Shown here one piece after another: positions 1-15,000 of a stretch of DNA of 64,000 bases. The stretch comes from Tetrahymena elliotti 4EA (lineage: Eukaryota; Ciliophora; Oligohymenophorea; Hymenostomatida; Tetrahymenidae): assembly GCA_000231825.2 (NCBI GenBank), contig JH720336.1, positions 643,116 to 707,115 of the forward strand, read 5' to 3'. The notes below the pieces were generated by a model. It was not told the DNA's origin and made no database searches. It saw only the letters and a program-made list of their open reading frames with translations. A program made the translations under genes and the position numbers. Within the stretch, counting starts at the first letter, position 1. Each line of letters begins with the position of its first letter.

Positions 1-3000
1 ATAACATCAGTTTTATTTCCATTTTTAGCGCGTACCGTACTATCTTTAAGTTCAGCACTTGTAGGAGGTAATGTTCCTTAAAGTGTTAAAATGCTATAAA
101 TATTAACACTTTCATCACAGGAAATACGAAGATACATATAAGTTCTATCCATACTCTCAATATAATAACTTCTAACAATAGGAGGAGCATTATCTATATC
201 TAAAATTTCAAAACTTAATGTATTATAAGGCATCACATAAATATTTTGATAGAATGAATCTAATTAGAACATGATCTATCCTGAAACTGCTCCATTTTTA
301 GTGGTATAAGTAAACGTTTGTGAGACTTAACCAGGAATAAATACCATAGAAGTAGGATTAAATACAATTAGTGAATCTTACTAATGATTCTTAGTATACA
401 TAGAAATAGTCAAAACTTTACTTGCAGGTTGATTCAAAACTACTTAAATAGGCAAAGAAGTAGCATACAATGCAGCCCTAGAAACAGTAGTCTAAAGAAC
501 AGCTTTTAGAGAATTAGCATAAGGTTTAGCTATCAAATTAAATGGAGTGTCTTGAATATCTGAGAATTAATTTTGGGCTTTGAATTTTATCAAAAAATTG
601 TTTAATATTATTTATAATTAGAAATTAAAAATAGGTTAATATAAAAATAAAAAATTAGGATATTTACAAGTTGCTTCTGATTTTGTCCATACAATATTTT
701 AAGATCCAACAATTGCAGAATCTAAAGGTTTTATCTTAAAAGTTTATTATTTTCCTTATGTGGGATCAAATTGAATAACTGGGGGAATGAATTCAAAATT
801 TTATAAGAATGGAGTAGCAGTGACAATATAACTAACTGCAATTTCTAGAGTAATTGTAATATCATTTGATGAGGCACCCTTTGGAAGATCAGGAATGCTT
901 CCTACTATAATTTAGAATCCTTTTCTGTAGAAACTCAAAGTTGTTTATGTGGAAATTAATCCTGATGTTTAAGATTTTACAATCTATAAATAATTTATTT
1001 AATAATTTAATTCTAATTAATATGTTAATTTAATTACTGAATTCACAGGGTCATATATTTAGATGATGAAGTTATTTGTAGTTCCAGGAATAGAGGGGTT
1101 TTCTATACCATTAACATAATAGCAAAGTTAAGCAGCATTAGAGCTGGTTTTAGCGGCTGTTTAACCTGTGATAGAAATCTTTCTTTAATCATTAAATGTC
1201 GTGCATAAAGGAGATGTAGATGTCTAAGCATAATTTAATTCACTATTACTATGCTAAGGAGTAATTGAGCAAGTATATTAACCTATAATTATTAAAATAT
1301 TATAATTCAAACTTGAAAATAAATTATAAAACTAAAAAAAATTACTTTTGAATGAGTATTGTGATGGGAAGAAAATAAATACTTGATCAGTTACTGAAAT
1401 TGTATTAGATGTTTAGACACAGAAAGTATATCTTGCTCTTGATAATAGAGAGTTTGTGGAAGTAGATAATTATATAAGCTAAAGATTATTTGGAGGAGAT
1501 TTTGTTTCCACAGGTCCTATATCTGGTTTATATTATATTATATCTCCTCCATAAGAAACTTATCCCACAATTTTACTAGAACCTTAGCTTGGGTTCATAA
1601 TATTATTTAATTAAATTGAAATAGGAACATTAGCATTTAGATCTTAAGTTACAGGTATGTTAACAACACCATTCTGGACTGTGCAAGTTGATGCAACACC
1701 ATTCAAAAGACATGAAACCTTTTAAGTTAAAGAAATAAGTATACATTTTTAATGAATTATCTAAAAGACTTACTTGCTAATTAGCTGATGACAAAGTAGA
1801 AGGGTAGAGGTTTGTGTCAAATTAAAATTATATCACAGCTCCAGTTGGAATATTTTTTGAAGGGGTTATATCAATTTTATATGTAGACAAAGAAGCTTCA
1901 TTTTTAGGACTAAAACTAAAGGTTGCTAACATTGTAGGTGGTTAAGGAGAGTAATTAAATATCAAAGAATTATCTGTTGGATCAGTTTGATCTACATTCT
2001 TACCATCATAGATTGTAGCAACAGAGAATAAATTAGTTTGAAGAGTAGAAATAGGATTTGGGAAAGCTTTGAAAGTGACTATCATTGATGATTTTGCAGG
2101 CCACACAAAAGTTGGAGTGATAGTTAGTGTGTAATATTAGCCAGTAGGACCAGACCAACTTGAAGTATAAGTTAAAGAACTTGATGTCCAAGAACCTGAT
2201 TTTTTAAAATTATTATTAAAATTAGATAAATAAAAATTTTTTTTTTTTGATATTTTCTATGGAAAATTAGAATTTGTAAAAATATTAATTAACCTGTAAT
2301 TTGATCTGGTGCTTTTAGTGGTGGAAGAGTTAGAGCTCTTTCTAAGAAATTAATGGGGAAATTCATTACAATGTAGCCTCCTATAGGTAAATCTGATGTA
2401 GATTGTATAACAAAAGTATAGTCTGTTATAATATTTTAGAAGTATGATGTACCACTCATAGTTAAATATAAGAAGGATGTGCTACGCTTAGGGAGATAAG
2501 TAATTACTGGGAAGTTACCACTATTAATTTAATAGCCTAGAGGATGAGTAATTGTTATTTAGAAGTCAGTAGGAAGAGTTTACTAAGCATATGTTGGATT
2601 GTTACGAGTACCTACAATCCAAACAGTTAAACTAGTTTATTCAGGAATATCTTTTAAGACAACTATACTAAAACCTGTTGGTGAAAATGTTGAACCACAA
2701 GAACTTACACTGAGAGAAGTAGAATCACTAACTTAACATGTTTCTTTGGGTATTGATGATCCAAAGTTGGGGAAATTAAGAGCTGCACGATTAGGTAAAG
2801 TGATAGTTATCAATGATCCTGGAGGAACATCATAAGAAGGAGTAAATCCATATGTATATGTAACATAACGCTCGTCCGCATAATACTTAGAAAGGAACAT
2901 TGTCAAAGATACAAAGCTACCTACAGCAGGATTACTAATAGGAGTGTAGAGATAAGAACGAATTATAGTTCTTGAGCTTGGATCAAATGCATCAATCTGA

Positions 3001-6000
3001 ATAGCATATGGAGTTGGGAATCTAAATGCAGCATTTCTTAGCTAATAAATTTAAAGGCTATTGATAACTCCTCCTGATCCACATGGAGTATTCTGAGGTA
3101 CCTGAACAAATATCTAATTTGTATCTTCATATATCCAAATTTTTGCTGGCACATTGGCAAAAGTGGCAGTAATTTTTCCATCATCTACAATAACAAACTT
3201 CACATTTGGTATTTTTATCACTAAGATTGTATTGACTAAAAAGCTAAACATAGGATTTCCGAAAGCATCAAAACATCCTTAATAAGCATTCAAGTAGTCA
3301 TACATTTAATCAAATTAGAAAGTCCAAGTCGAATATGCACCTACTTAATTTGGAGTAACAGAAGCCCTGTTAGAAGACCAATAGTACCAATTGATAAGCT
3401 AAGCAGGAGAACCTAGAGTAAATTAACTACTTCCTATAATATCATTTTAGGATCCATCTCCATTTACTTAGAACACTCTTGTCTTAATAAAACCATCATT
3501 ATTGTAAAAAGTTTAAGGAGGGCATGGGACATTTAGCAAATGAAGTTCTATAAATGAGTTTGCCAATATTGACTAGAAATTCGACACACGCACTATAACT
3601 GGATTGTAAATAGATACTTAAGTTGATGGAATGATTTAACATTTAAGCTTTTATCCTGTTTATGCAATTAAACCTGAATATGCTTTACACGCAAAAGAAT
3701 TTTTTGGAGAAGCAGAAACAAGATTCAAATTCCATCCTGTAGCACCCCAGTATTCAATATAATCTATTGTATTAAACATTATATCAAGATAAGCAATAGG
3801 ATTTTTCAAACTAGGATCTGAAATACCAACTGAAGTATCATAACCAGGAGGTATATCACGAGGAGTATAAAATTAAAGAATGACTCTAGCTTCTATTTAG
3901 CTTTACATAACATTTGTTATGTACTTATAAGAATGACCAGTTGGATAAGCTGCTGTACTCAAATAACTAGGATTAGTAGTAGCTTATTGATTAGAGTATT
4001 CTTATGATACATTTCCTGAAGCATCTTTAGAAGTTATAAAAACTTAAAACTAATCAGCACCAGCTACTGGAGGCATTTTAACACCATTTTAATTATTAAT
4101 AGAATCTGTTTATTTTTGAAATTATATTAAATAAATAAAGATTTGATTAAATCAAATTTACTCTAAGTAGTGAAAAATACAAGACCACATTTATCCATTA
4201 AACCTACATTTCTATTGGTATTTGCAAAAATCTTACGATCTGAGGTAATCTAGCAATATTATCCATCAATATCTTGATGATAAATGTGATCAACTGAGCA
4301 AACATTTGTACCGCCATTAGGAATATCATATGCTTTTTGAATTTTAAATTATTTATTGATTTAATCATAATAATAAACAGAAATAATAATAATTTATACT
4401 CAAAAAAATAATTTAGTTTAAAAAATTAAAATTACTTAATGGCATCCAAACTTGAATTTAAGTTGATTAAGTGTCATCAGTTTGGGGATGATAAGCTCTT
4501 GGTATTATACGCATATTCATTTCAGCATATTGATTGATTCCAGCTCTTCTATTTTAGAAGCTTACTGTATTTCTATAAACTCTAAACAGATTAGGGAATG
4601 GTACAAATTTACCAACCCATGTTTTACCGTTTGCATTAAAGTTAAGGTTATTAATCTGTAAAGAATTATCAGAGAATGTTCTACAAATCCAGTCAGTTGT
4701 CCATCCAGAATTGAAGGGATTTGTTACTAGTAACTCTAAAATAATAAGCCCATCGGAATATTATTAATTATAGTAAAAATTAGAAATTTAAATAAACCAA
4801 TTTGATGATGAATAGGATATATCACATTTTATATCATTATTAATATCGTTGAAATCAACTAAAACTACACCTTTCTTAATTTTACAGCTTCTAATATTTT
4901 GGAATGAAGTTGGCGCAAAAAGCCAAATTGTTTTCATAGTACTTGTTCTTGTGTATATGTATAAACCTATTCTATATAGAACTTCTCTATTTTATGGATT
5001 GTCAGCAGCAGTTGTTTCCATAACAACTCCACAAGGCATTTAAACAGGATTAATCATTTAGTTTACTCTCATAATCACTGTTTAGTAATTATCATATACC
5101 CATGCCCTTAATTAAGATTAAGGATTTAAGTAGTTGTAAGTAAATGGAGGATTCATACGATAGTATGGCTACCCAGTATATTCAATTTCTCTTACCATAT
5201 ATTAATTTGTAACTATGTCTAAATTATTTGAATATACCACCCACCTAGATTATGGTAAGAAAGTACATCCTACTGGTCCATGAGGAATAGCACAAGTGGG
5301 GTTATAATAAGAGCAAGTTGATTAGTTTATCCATTAATCATGCTAATAACATCTTGCATTATTAACCATTTCATATGGGTAGCCATATTAAACAACAACA
5401 GCACTTTAATATTTATTTAATGTTATACCAAGAGGAATAATGTTAATTGTAACATTTCTTAAGCTAAAATTAACTCTTGTATCATAATGCATAATCTAGA
5501 ATTAGCCAGAACCCATGATAACTGGAGGATTAGCATCGTTCAATTATGGAATTATATAATATCTCCATTAGCTATTAATAGCTATTATTTTTTTTAAAAA
5601 TTTGAATTAGTTGAATTTTATAAATTTAATTATTTGAAAAAATTAATTAAAATTAAAATAAGTTTTTATTAATTTTTCAAAATTATCATAAATTTTGACT
5701 AAATCACTTTAGTATTTGAAAAAATCTTATCAATTAAATAAATAATCAAATATTTACGATAAAATGTTCCATCTGGCTATAATTACTCTATAAAAATATT
5801 TAAATGGGCAGAAGTTTAATATCTATAACCTAAAGCATCGTGATATGTCTTCTATCCAACTTGAGCATTTGTGAATACTGTACCATCAGTAATTTTATTA
5901 GGATTTTTAATCCTGCCTAAACCTATATTAAATGCATCTCCAGCTACAATTTAAGGATGGCCTTGCATTATTATATATGCAGGAGTTGTAGGAAGCTAGC

Positions 6001-9000
6001 CTGAGCCAGGAATAAGAGTACACGATAGCAAGCTATATTAAAGTAAAAATCATTAACATTTTTATTTAGAATAAAAATTTAACTTAATGGTTAAAATTAA
6101 ATTTAAAAAAATCTATACTCTTATCCATCTGGAGTAAAAGGTGTACCAAAAACTTTATTATACATACCGCCACAACTTGCACCTCCTGCAGTTGTTAGCT
6201 TTTAACCAGTAGGATCTTCATCCCAACTTGGGAATATACCATTATGAGTCTAAAATTAGAAAACTATTCTTGTTCTAGTTGGAGATGTTACTAGACCAGA
6301 TGCTATAGGATTATTAACTGTGGCTAAAGTGACATTTATATAAGTATACAAGTATTATTCTGCATTTGCTTAAGCAGCTATATTATTGGCATAGCTTAAT
6401 GTGTTTGCTTCATGAGAATATGAATAAACCCTAAATACATTAGGATCAAATGGGCAAGGAGGTATTTTTGCTTCTATCCAAGCAACTGTTCATTAAAAAA
6501 TGAAAATTATTTGATCAAGATTTTTATTAAATTTTTTAAGTATATTTACCTTCTTGGTAGTAATCACTTGCTTAATTTTCATTACTAGTTGATAATCTGG
6601 TCCATTTAATAGCAGAGGGGCCATTGACTTAAATACCCCATGTATACACTAATAATAAATAGAAATAATGAAATATAATAATTATTTTAAAATAATAAGA
6701 AAAAAATACCATTATTTGTTCTCACTGTTAGATAAAGTAAATATTAGGAACCACTGTTAATAGGAGTTTCTTCTGGAATAAAAGCCCATATTACACCATT
6801 AGCGAGGAGATCACATCTAAAAGTCTTAACAAATACTAATTGAGGATTTCCTGTATCAGCAAAATAGCAAATTAATTCTTCTCCAGCTGCTAGCTATTGA
6901 ATCTAATTAAAGAAATTAATTTCTATATAGTCGGAAGGGTAAACATAATTCTTTCTAAATTAGAACTTTAGGACTATTGGACCACGATTACCACCACAAA
7001 CTGCTATAGGTTCTTAAACTCTATCTAAAATAGTAAGTTAGAGTAAAACAATTGATAGTACATTAAAATTAGCATATGAATTATCTTAATCGATTATATG
7101 GCTTTGATTAGGATCATATCCCGTAACTTAAGGCCTATTGTTAAAACCAGTCAAATCCCAATACGTAGTTAAGCTGAAATTTACTCTATTACCTGGATTA
7201 CCACTATTTTGAATTTATAGAACAAATTTTATGATACCTCCAACAACAGGATCATATTAAGTATCCCAATCATATAAATATATTCTTCTTTCAGAAGATA
7301 CAACGATGCATTAAGCATTTGATAAACCAGTAATAATTACACAATAGTTACTTAGGAACAACCAATCTGAATCAGCAGCTGCATTTAATTTTCCCCAATA
7401 TATAGAGATATACCCTCCAATAGGTATTTTATTGTATGGTTAGAAGATAAACTTATTTTTTAATATTTGTAAAATAATTATAATTTATCAAAAAAAACAT
7501 ATTATTTTCTAGATTTTTTAGTTTAAAAAATATTTACTGTAACTGTGTTAGGCTGCGATATATACTAAACAGTTGTTTGGAAATTTTTGAAATAGAGTAC
7601 ATTAGGATTTGCAAAAGGTATATTATTATAGGGCTAGACTAACCTTTATTCTCCTTATGAAAAAGCATAGAGTTCATAATTAACCCCTCCAGTAATTTGA
7701 TATGGCATATTTTTAAAATTATATGTAATAGCAGTTTTTGCATTTGAGGGCATATTTGTTGAAAATTCTATTTCAAGCCAGTTGATTAATGGATATATTC
7801 TCACTAATATATATTTTTTAATTAAAGAATGTTAGTAAAAAAACTTTAGTTTACCTGTTCCAACATTAGCTGTAGTCGTAAGAGCAGTTCCTGGGCGTAT
7901 AGGCTATTCAATTATATTTGTTGGAGTAGTAGTTGTCATAACAATTCTATCTCTGGAAGTAAGTGCCTAAGTATAGGGAATGTTGTAATTCCATGATACC
8001 TGCATAGGATCGCCAACACGATGACCTGCAGGGAAGTTTAGAGGTGCTGATGCAGCATTTACAATATTATTTGGGTTAGTATAAAAAATAAAATCCATAA
8101 GAAGTTCTAAGTATTCATTCACGACTTTGTTTGTGCTATCAAATTAAATTGCTTTTAGACCAATTCTAGCATAGCTTTTATTATTAGTAAATAATTTAAA
8201 TAAAATAGGAAATGACAAAAATGTGTATCAGTAATTCAAATCTAAAGTAAACTTAAAAATTTTTTTAAATCTTTACTTATTAACAGTAGCTGGTAGATTT
8301 ATTTTAGGGAAAGAGAAAATAAATGTTGTGCTTCCAGAAGTTGTTTGTTAAGGATGTATAGATATAGAAGCAGGAGCAGATTACGCAGAACCACCATATT
8401 AAATATAGCAAAGAAATTTCATACTTGCAATACAGTTTACACAAATACAATCTATTTCTTATCCATTTTTTATGAAACGAGATTCTAAATTATATGGGAA
8501 CAGTTGCTGGTTTATTTCATTGTAAGTTTCTAGATACAGAACAAATTAACCCCAATTAGCTGTTGCTGGAAGAGCATCGGGGAGAGATATACTAGTAGGC
8601 ATTTAGAATCTCACTCTTAGTATAGTTGGACTATTAATTGTTGTAGATATTGAGCAAGCAAAAGCGAAATTAATTCTATTAAAAGCTTAGTTTACAAAAA
8701 TCCAGTCTTTCTTAAAAATGTAAGATTAAGATCCTCCAGTGTATTGATTAATAGGAACATCTTTAAAAATTAATGGAGTAGTTTGATACTATGTCCAAGT
8801 TGGTTTAAGGATAAAGTCTTAAATTGGATTTTATGTTACTTACCATCTCTAATCTCTCCATGATTTTATATTTACATTTAATATTGCTATAAATAAAAAA
8901 TTTAATTTTTTAATAAAAGTTAATAAATTTTAAATTATTAAGTAATTACTTCCAACTGCAAATGTAGTTTAAATAGGTGCAAAGATGTAGATTACATTAC

Positions 9001-12000
9001 TAAGAATATAACAATTATATGCTGCCAATTCATTGATCCAACATTAGAGCTCTTTAGTTTAAGATTATAAGCCAATTAAAGTGGACACATAGCTTGTGGC
9101 TATCCTTAAGCTGTCTACACCCATGTTTAATGCACTAGTTAGCTTAGCAGTGAATTATATGGGGCAAGTATCTTATGATTAACAGAATTATACATTTGTT
9201 TGGGGTTAGTAAATTTTTGCTACTAAATTAAGTTGATTTACTATAGTAACTCCACTCACATTTACTGTACTTTGTAAGACAGCTGATGTATTATCTGTAA
9301 AGAATTTTAATACGAAATTATTTGTAATACCAGAAGATGCTGGATTATTAACTATTACTTTAATTAAATAGCTAGTTCCTGATGTAAGTTAAGTAGAAAG
9401 CTAAATTACAAAACTATTAGTTGAAGTATTACTGGTACATGTGCTTGAAATTGAAGCCAAACTATTTTTATCTTATATGCTACATGTTAAACTAGCAGCT
9501 ATAGTGTACTAAGATGAAGGGAATATTAATTAGATAATATTTCCAGAAACTTAATTCTACATTAAATCATATGTTAAGTAATATCTTACATTATTTTAGC
9601 CTGCATTATATGAATTTGCAATTATTTATTAGTTTTATACAAAATTACCACCAGCAGATAAGGCTTAATTAACATTTCCTGTAAATACCTTTCTTACTTT
9701 TCTATTTCTTATTTCTGTCACTATGTAACTAGAATATGTGTATGTGCCTATTATTATTTTAAATTAAAATTATTATTAAATTTATTTCAAAATAAACGAT
9801 CTTTTAATTTTTAAAAAGATTTTGATGAAGCTGAATAATAATTTAGCCATTACTTGTTATAAAAAGTAATTTTTATACTTTAAAATTAATTGTACTTTGT
9901 TTTGTTTCTCAAATTAAAAAAAAAATTTCATAGAAATATTTTTTAAAAGTTAAAAAATTTTTAAATGTTTGTCACTATCAAAAATTTTTTTAAATATAAA
10001 AAAAATTAGATTAGTTATTTATTAACGTTAAATGTTTGATTTTTTTATATTTAATTCGAAGATAAATTATCATATATTATTTACCTACAATTGGAGGAGT
10101 ATAGATATTATTAACTTGCAAATTGTAAGGGCTTGCTATGGAAGCTGAAGTAATGCAAAAATTAACCGATTAATTTGTTTAAAAATTTGCAACCGAATTT
10201 GGAGAGCTCATTGTTGCAGAGTATTATAATGGGTCATAACTAAATCTTAGAATAGAATTTCCATCTATTGATAAACTACTTGTTAGTGCAAGGCCATTAA
10301 TACTTATTTGAACTAAAGAAGAAGCTGTAGCTGGAGAAAATGAAGGAGAAGGTAGAGTAGCTGTAGCAGGACTATAAGAAAGAGTATAGACAGCATATCT
10401 AAATACCTACAAACTGGATAATGATCCTGTTCCAGTGCCAGCTTTTACTCTAATTTAAGTTGAAACATTAACTGTACTAGGGTTTATCAAATTTTGTATA
10501 TTTATATTTATGTTTCCACTAGATGATAAAAGAATTCTAATTTTTGATGGGTTTTGGATTGTAGATTATCCATAAAAGAGTCTATATTTAACATTAATTC
10601 CTAAATTTGCTGATAAGTCTTAACAACTGATTGATTTTCCATTTTATAAGCCTGTTCCTAGATCTTAAGCAAATAAACTTACTGAAGTACTTCCTTGGTC
10701 TTAATTTATAGGAAATTCAATATCAATAAATCCAAAACTACCACCAGAATTAAATTAGACATTGTAAAGTGTGTTTTTACTAACTGAGCCATCATAATTT
10801 GAGAACATTGCTGAAGGTGACATAGAAGAAAATATTTCCATGATAATTGAATCAGTCTGAGTGATTGTAGCGCCAGTTGTATCCTATACAGCCTTTAAGT
10901 TAGTTCTGTCAATTGTAAAATAGTATACTTATGGACTTGAAGGTAGAACCCACATGTATCTCTATGAAGTTGTATCTCCTAAACGCAAGATCTCGATATC
11001 ATAGACAGTATTTGCTGTTAAAGCAAATCCTTAAAAGACTAGAAAAGTGCTTGTAAGAGTTTAAAAGAAACACTTATATGAACGGTTCCTGTTAAATGAA
11101 GAGAATGGCATTTTAACATTACATTTAAGTCTTATCTTGTTACTTGCCATAGTTGCAATATCTATGCTATTAGGGAAGGTAATCATTAGCTACTCTGCAG
11201 TTGCTGATAAATTAGTTTTTAGTTTTATCCTAAAAGTTAGTAAAACGTTGCTTCCTCCAACTGAAACACTGCTGTAGTATTACAAAGATTGTAATGATAA
11301 CCAATTTTGAGCAAACATAAATGTTCTAGCCATTATTGTTTAAGAAGATCCTACTGTATCAATTACATCGTAAATATCACTAATAGTACTAACATTAGAT
11401 AATTAAGTAGGCATCGTAGAGAAGAATAGTTTCATTATTATTGAGCCAGCTGTAAAAGTTCCAATATCTTTTTATATTAAAATTTAAATTTTTTATTTTT
11501 TTATAAAATTATTTACTCTGAATGTAAACATATTAAGTTGAGACTACAAATTGAGGTGGTGAAGAAATATTGGTATAATCTATTATTTAAGCACTAAATG
11601 TTGCAGATGCAATAGAAGATCCAAAATCCAATTTTATTTACCCATTAGAAAAAGTTGTTTATGTTGTAAACTTCAAAAGTAATGTTTAGCTCTCGATAAT
11701 TTATAATATATTGACAGTGATTGTTCCAGGAGTTGGGGGTGTGTTGGTTGTTTAAGTAACTGTTGATGTTTCAATATCGAATCCATTTTATTTTGTTGCA
11801 ATATTACTAATTTAAGGGACTTGAGATGCATCTTAAAATCCAAATTTAAATTTATAAGCTCCTAAATTCATTAAGCTAAATCCTTTAATAATTATTATTT
11901 TAAATTTAATTTTTGAAAAAAAATAAAAAAATACCTGATATAGTGATCTTACTTCCAGCTAATTAAGCTGTTATTGCACCTGTGAATTAACTAGTGATTA

Positions 12001-15000
12001 AATTATATTAGAAAACTGTTGTAGGTGATGAATTTAATGTTATCTCAATATAGCCAGTTGCTGGTACTTGCAATTATGTAGTGAATTAAAGTTCAATCAC
12101 ATTATTCGTTATTTATTTAGATGAAACAGATGTAAGTGAAGATGCAACCATCTGAGTTTAAGGATAAAATGTTAAATAAGAAAATGCTACTTTTGCACTT
12201 GTGTAGCCAATAACTTGATAAGTATTTGTAGTAGAGGTTGTAAACAAGATTGTAGGAAGTAAAATACTATTCATATTCAAATTAATTGATGTTGTTGCTA
12301 ATTAGCTTACTTAACAAATTACAGCTAATGAAATTGAATCAAAAGTGCAAGGATTAACTGAGGAGCCATCAATATCAATAGATGCTGACAAAGAATTAAC
12401 TCCAGTAAGAGTATTACAAGGAAAGTTATCAAAAAATAGAATAATAAAGGAGCCCGCAGTATATGAACTCAAATTAGTTGTAATTGAGAAAACTAAATTA
12501 TCTAAGGACTATAAGTTAGTATAAGTATTGGCTACAGTATTTGATGGTACTACATTTATTGTGTTAGTAGTTTAAGATACATTTATCGTACTTTAAAATC
12601 TTATATAATTTTTAACTATATCAATTGCTGAAAAAGTTATACTTATAGAATTAGCAGTTTTATATTCTTACAAATTATATATAGTTAAAACTTTTGCAGT
12701 TCCTGCTGTGACATCATCTATACCACTAATTATTATTGTAGGATTAGAAATAGTCTAGCCAAAATAAGTTCCAGAAGTAACTAATTAGCAATATACAGGA
12801 TCGCTTCCAATAGAACAGGGTAAACTTTATCCAATTCTTGAACCAGTTGGAGTATTAGAAGGTGAATTTAATTTAGCAAAATATACAGTATTTGCACCTA
12901 ATAAGTTTGAGCTTGGAGTAAAATTAATATTAATGACTTAAGGAACATTTTTCGAAGTATAGTAAGGAAGTGTTAGGGAAGGAGATGTAAACGTAGGAGT
13001 AGTTGTAGCTGAAGGTTAATATGTATTCAAAAAGTTATATACACCTCCAACAACTGTGTAAACATTAATTTAAGGTGAAGCTAAAGGAGTTGATGGAGAA
13101 ACTACATTATTGATTGCAAAAGTTCCAGATCCTTAATTTAATGTATTTGCTAAGCGAATAATCATAATATTTCCTATTCCTAAGTATTCAGTTGCAGCAT
13201 AAGCTACAGTATAGGTAAATGTAGAAGATGTCAAATCATAACCAATAGGAAACTTAACTACAATTCTATCATTGTCTCCACTAAATGAGTTTGCTGTAGC
13301 TCCAAGGTTAACACTAGAAAAAGTAAATGTACCAGTACTAACAACTATGTTTGTACCAGGAGTGTTATTTGTAGTAGTTGGAGTAGCAGATGGAGGAGAT
13401 GTTACTGGATTATAAGGAGTTATAATATTCCTAAAAATAAAAGCTTCAAGAATGGTACCATCTTAAGTAGTTGTATACACCTCAATTGAAATTGAACCTG
13501 TTGAAGCTGATTAAGTTGGAAGAGTAATATCGTTGATCAACAAAGAATAAGCTGTGTTTAAGCCAGAGCTTAAGCGTTATGAAACCATAACTTTTCTGAA
13601 ATTAGAAGTGATAGTACATTTTTAAGTTGTAATAGAACTAGGCTTACCAGCACAGTTTACAATCGATCCAGGATTTAAACCTGTCTTCCCTAAAAAGTCA
13701 CCAAAAAGAGGTGTTAATCCATCCTCTGCAATCTTAGGGAAAGCAACAACTATTTAACCATTTGAGGGTACAGAAACAGTTGTTTATACAGTAACAACTA
13801 AATCGATTATACTACCTGAATTTTCAAAAGTTGTTTCAAGAGTTGCCAAAGTACCAAAATTGGCAGTAGGATATATTGTGAAATAAACATCTGTTAGGGA
13901 ACCTAAATTATTTGAATTAGTAACTTAGAATTTAGTTTCACCTACTCCTGTAAATTACAAACCTTGCTAAGCTCCATTTTCTATAGTAACATAAACTAAG
14001 TACCTAAATATTTAATTTTTATTCAATAATATTTATTTATTAAAAAATGCAATTAATTAGACATTCATGAAGTTTATGAAAAGAATTTATTTTTTTTAAA
14101 TATAAAAATAAACATTTTTAAAATGCTTACATAGTAGTAGCAACTAATGGTGAATCTACTGGACCATAAATTCTTATTGTAAGTGGTAACGCTTGTGTTA
14201 CTTTGCAAAGAGCTGATTCTATGTTTACATTATTATTATTAAACCCACAAACTAGGTAAGTATATGATTAAGCACTTACATCACTGTTAGGGAATATGAG
14301 TTAAATATAGTCATTTTCTGTTAATGAGATGCCTGGTTTTAAGTAAAAATTAAATTCACCATATTTTCCTTATCTGATTGAATTAATATATTCAGGGTTG
14401 TGCTTTGCAAAAACTGTTGAATCATAAGTAGAAATTGGAGGTCCATTTGCACTAAAAGTTGTAAGCTTCATAGTACGAGCAGCATCTTAATAAATATCTA
14501 CTGTAAAAGATGGGGAAGCTACAGCAGTAGAAGGATTTTATGCCCATGTTTCTATTTATATTATCTAATTTGCAGGAACGCTACCAAAACCACTTATTGA
14601 AATTGTTTAAGCTACTTGATTGTTAACGCATGAAATATAGTCTTGGAAAGCAGGTAAAGGGTATGCAAATGTATCAGAACAATAGTTTTGTGTAGTATAT
14701 CCTGTAGGAAATTTAAAATCTATCACACCTTAATTAGCTAATAATTCAATAGGCAGTTTAAGTTAAAATAGATATCTAGTCATTTAATTTTTTGGGATCT
14801 ATATAATATAATTTCAATTTAGTAAAAATTTTCTCAGTTTATAAAAAAAATAGTTAAAATAATCTAAGGGTTCTAAATTTATTTTTATGTAAATTTTCTA
14901 TTAAAAAATTATTTTAATTTATATTTATTATTTTATTTAATAGGTTATTTTAAAAATAAAAATTTAATTAAAAATCCCGAAATCTTTTTTTGAAGTAAAG

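Noticed and set aside
4849..5043. Short plus-strand standard-code frame with a hydrophobic centre.
   Set aside because: It is the antisense of an exon of giant gene copy A and has no support of its own.
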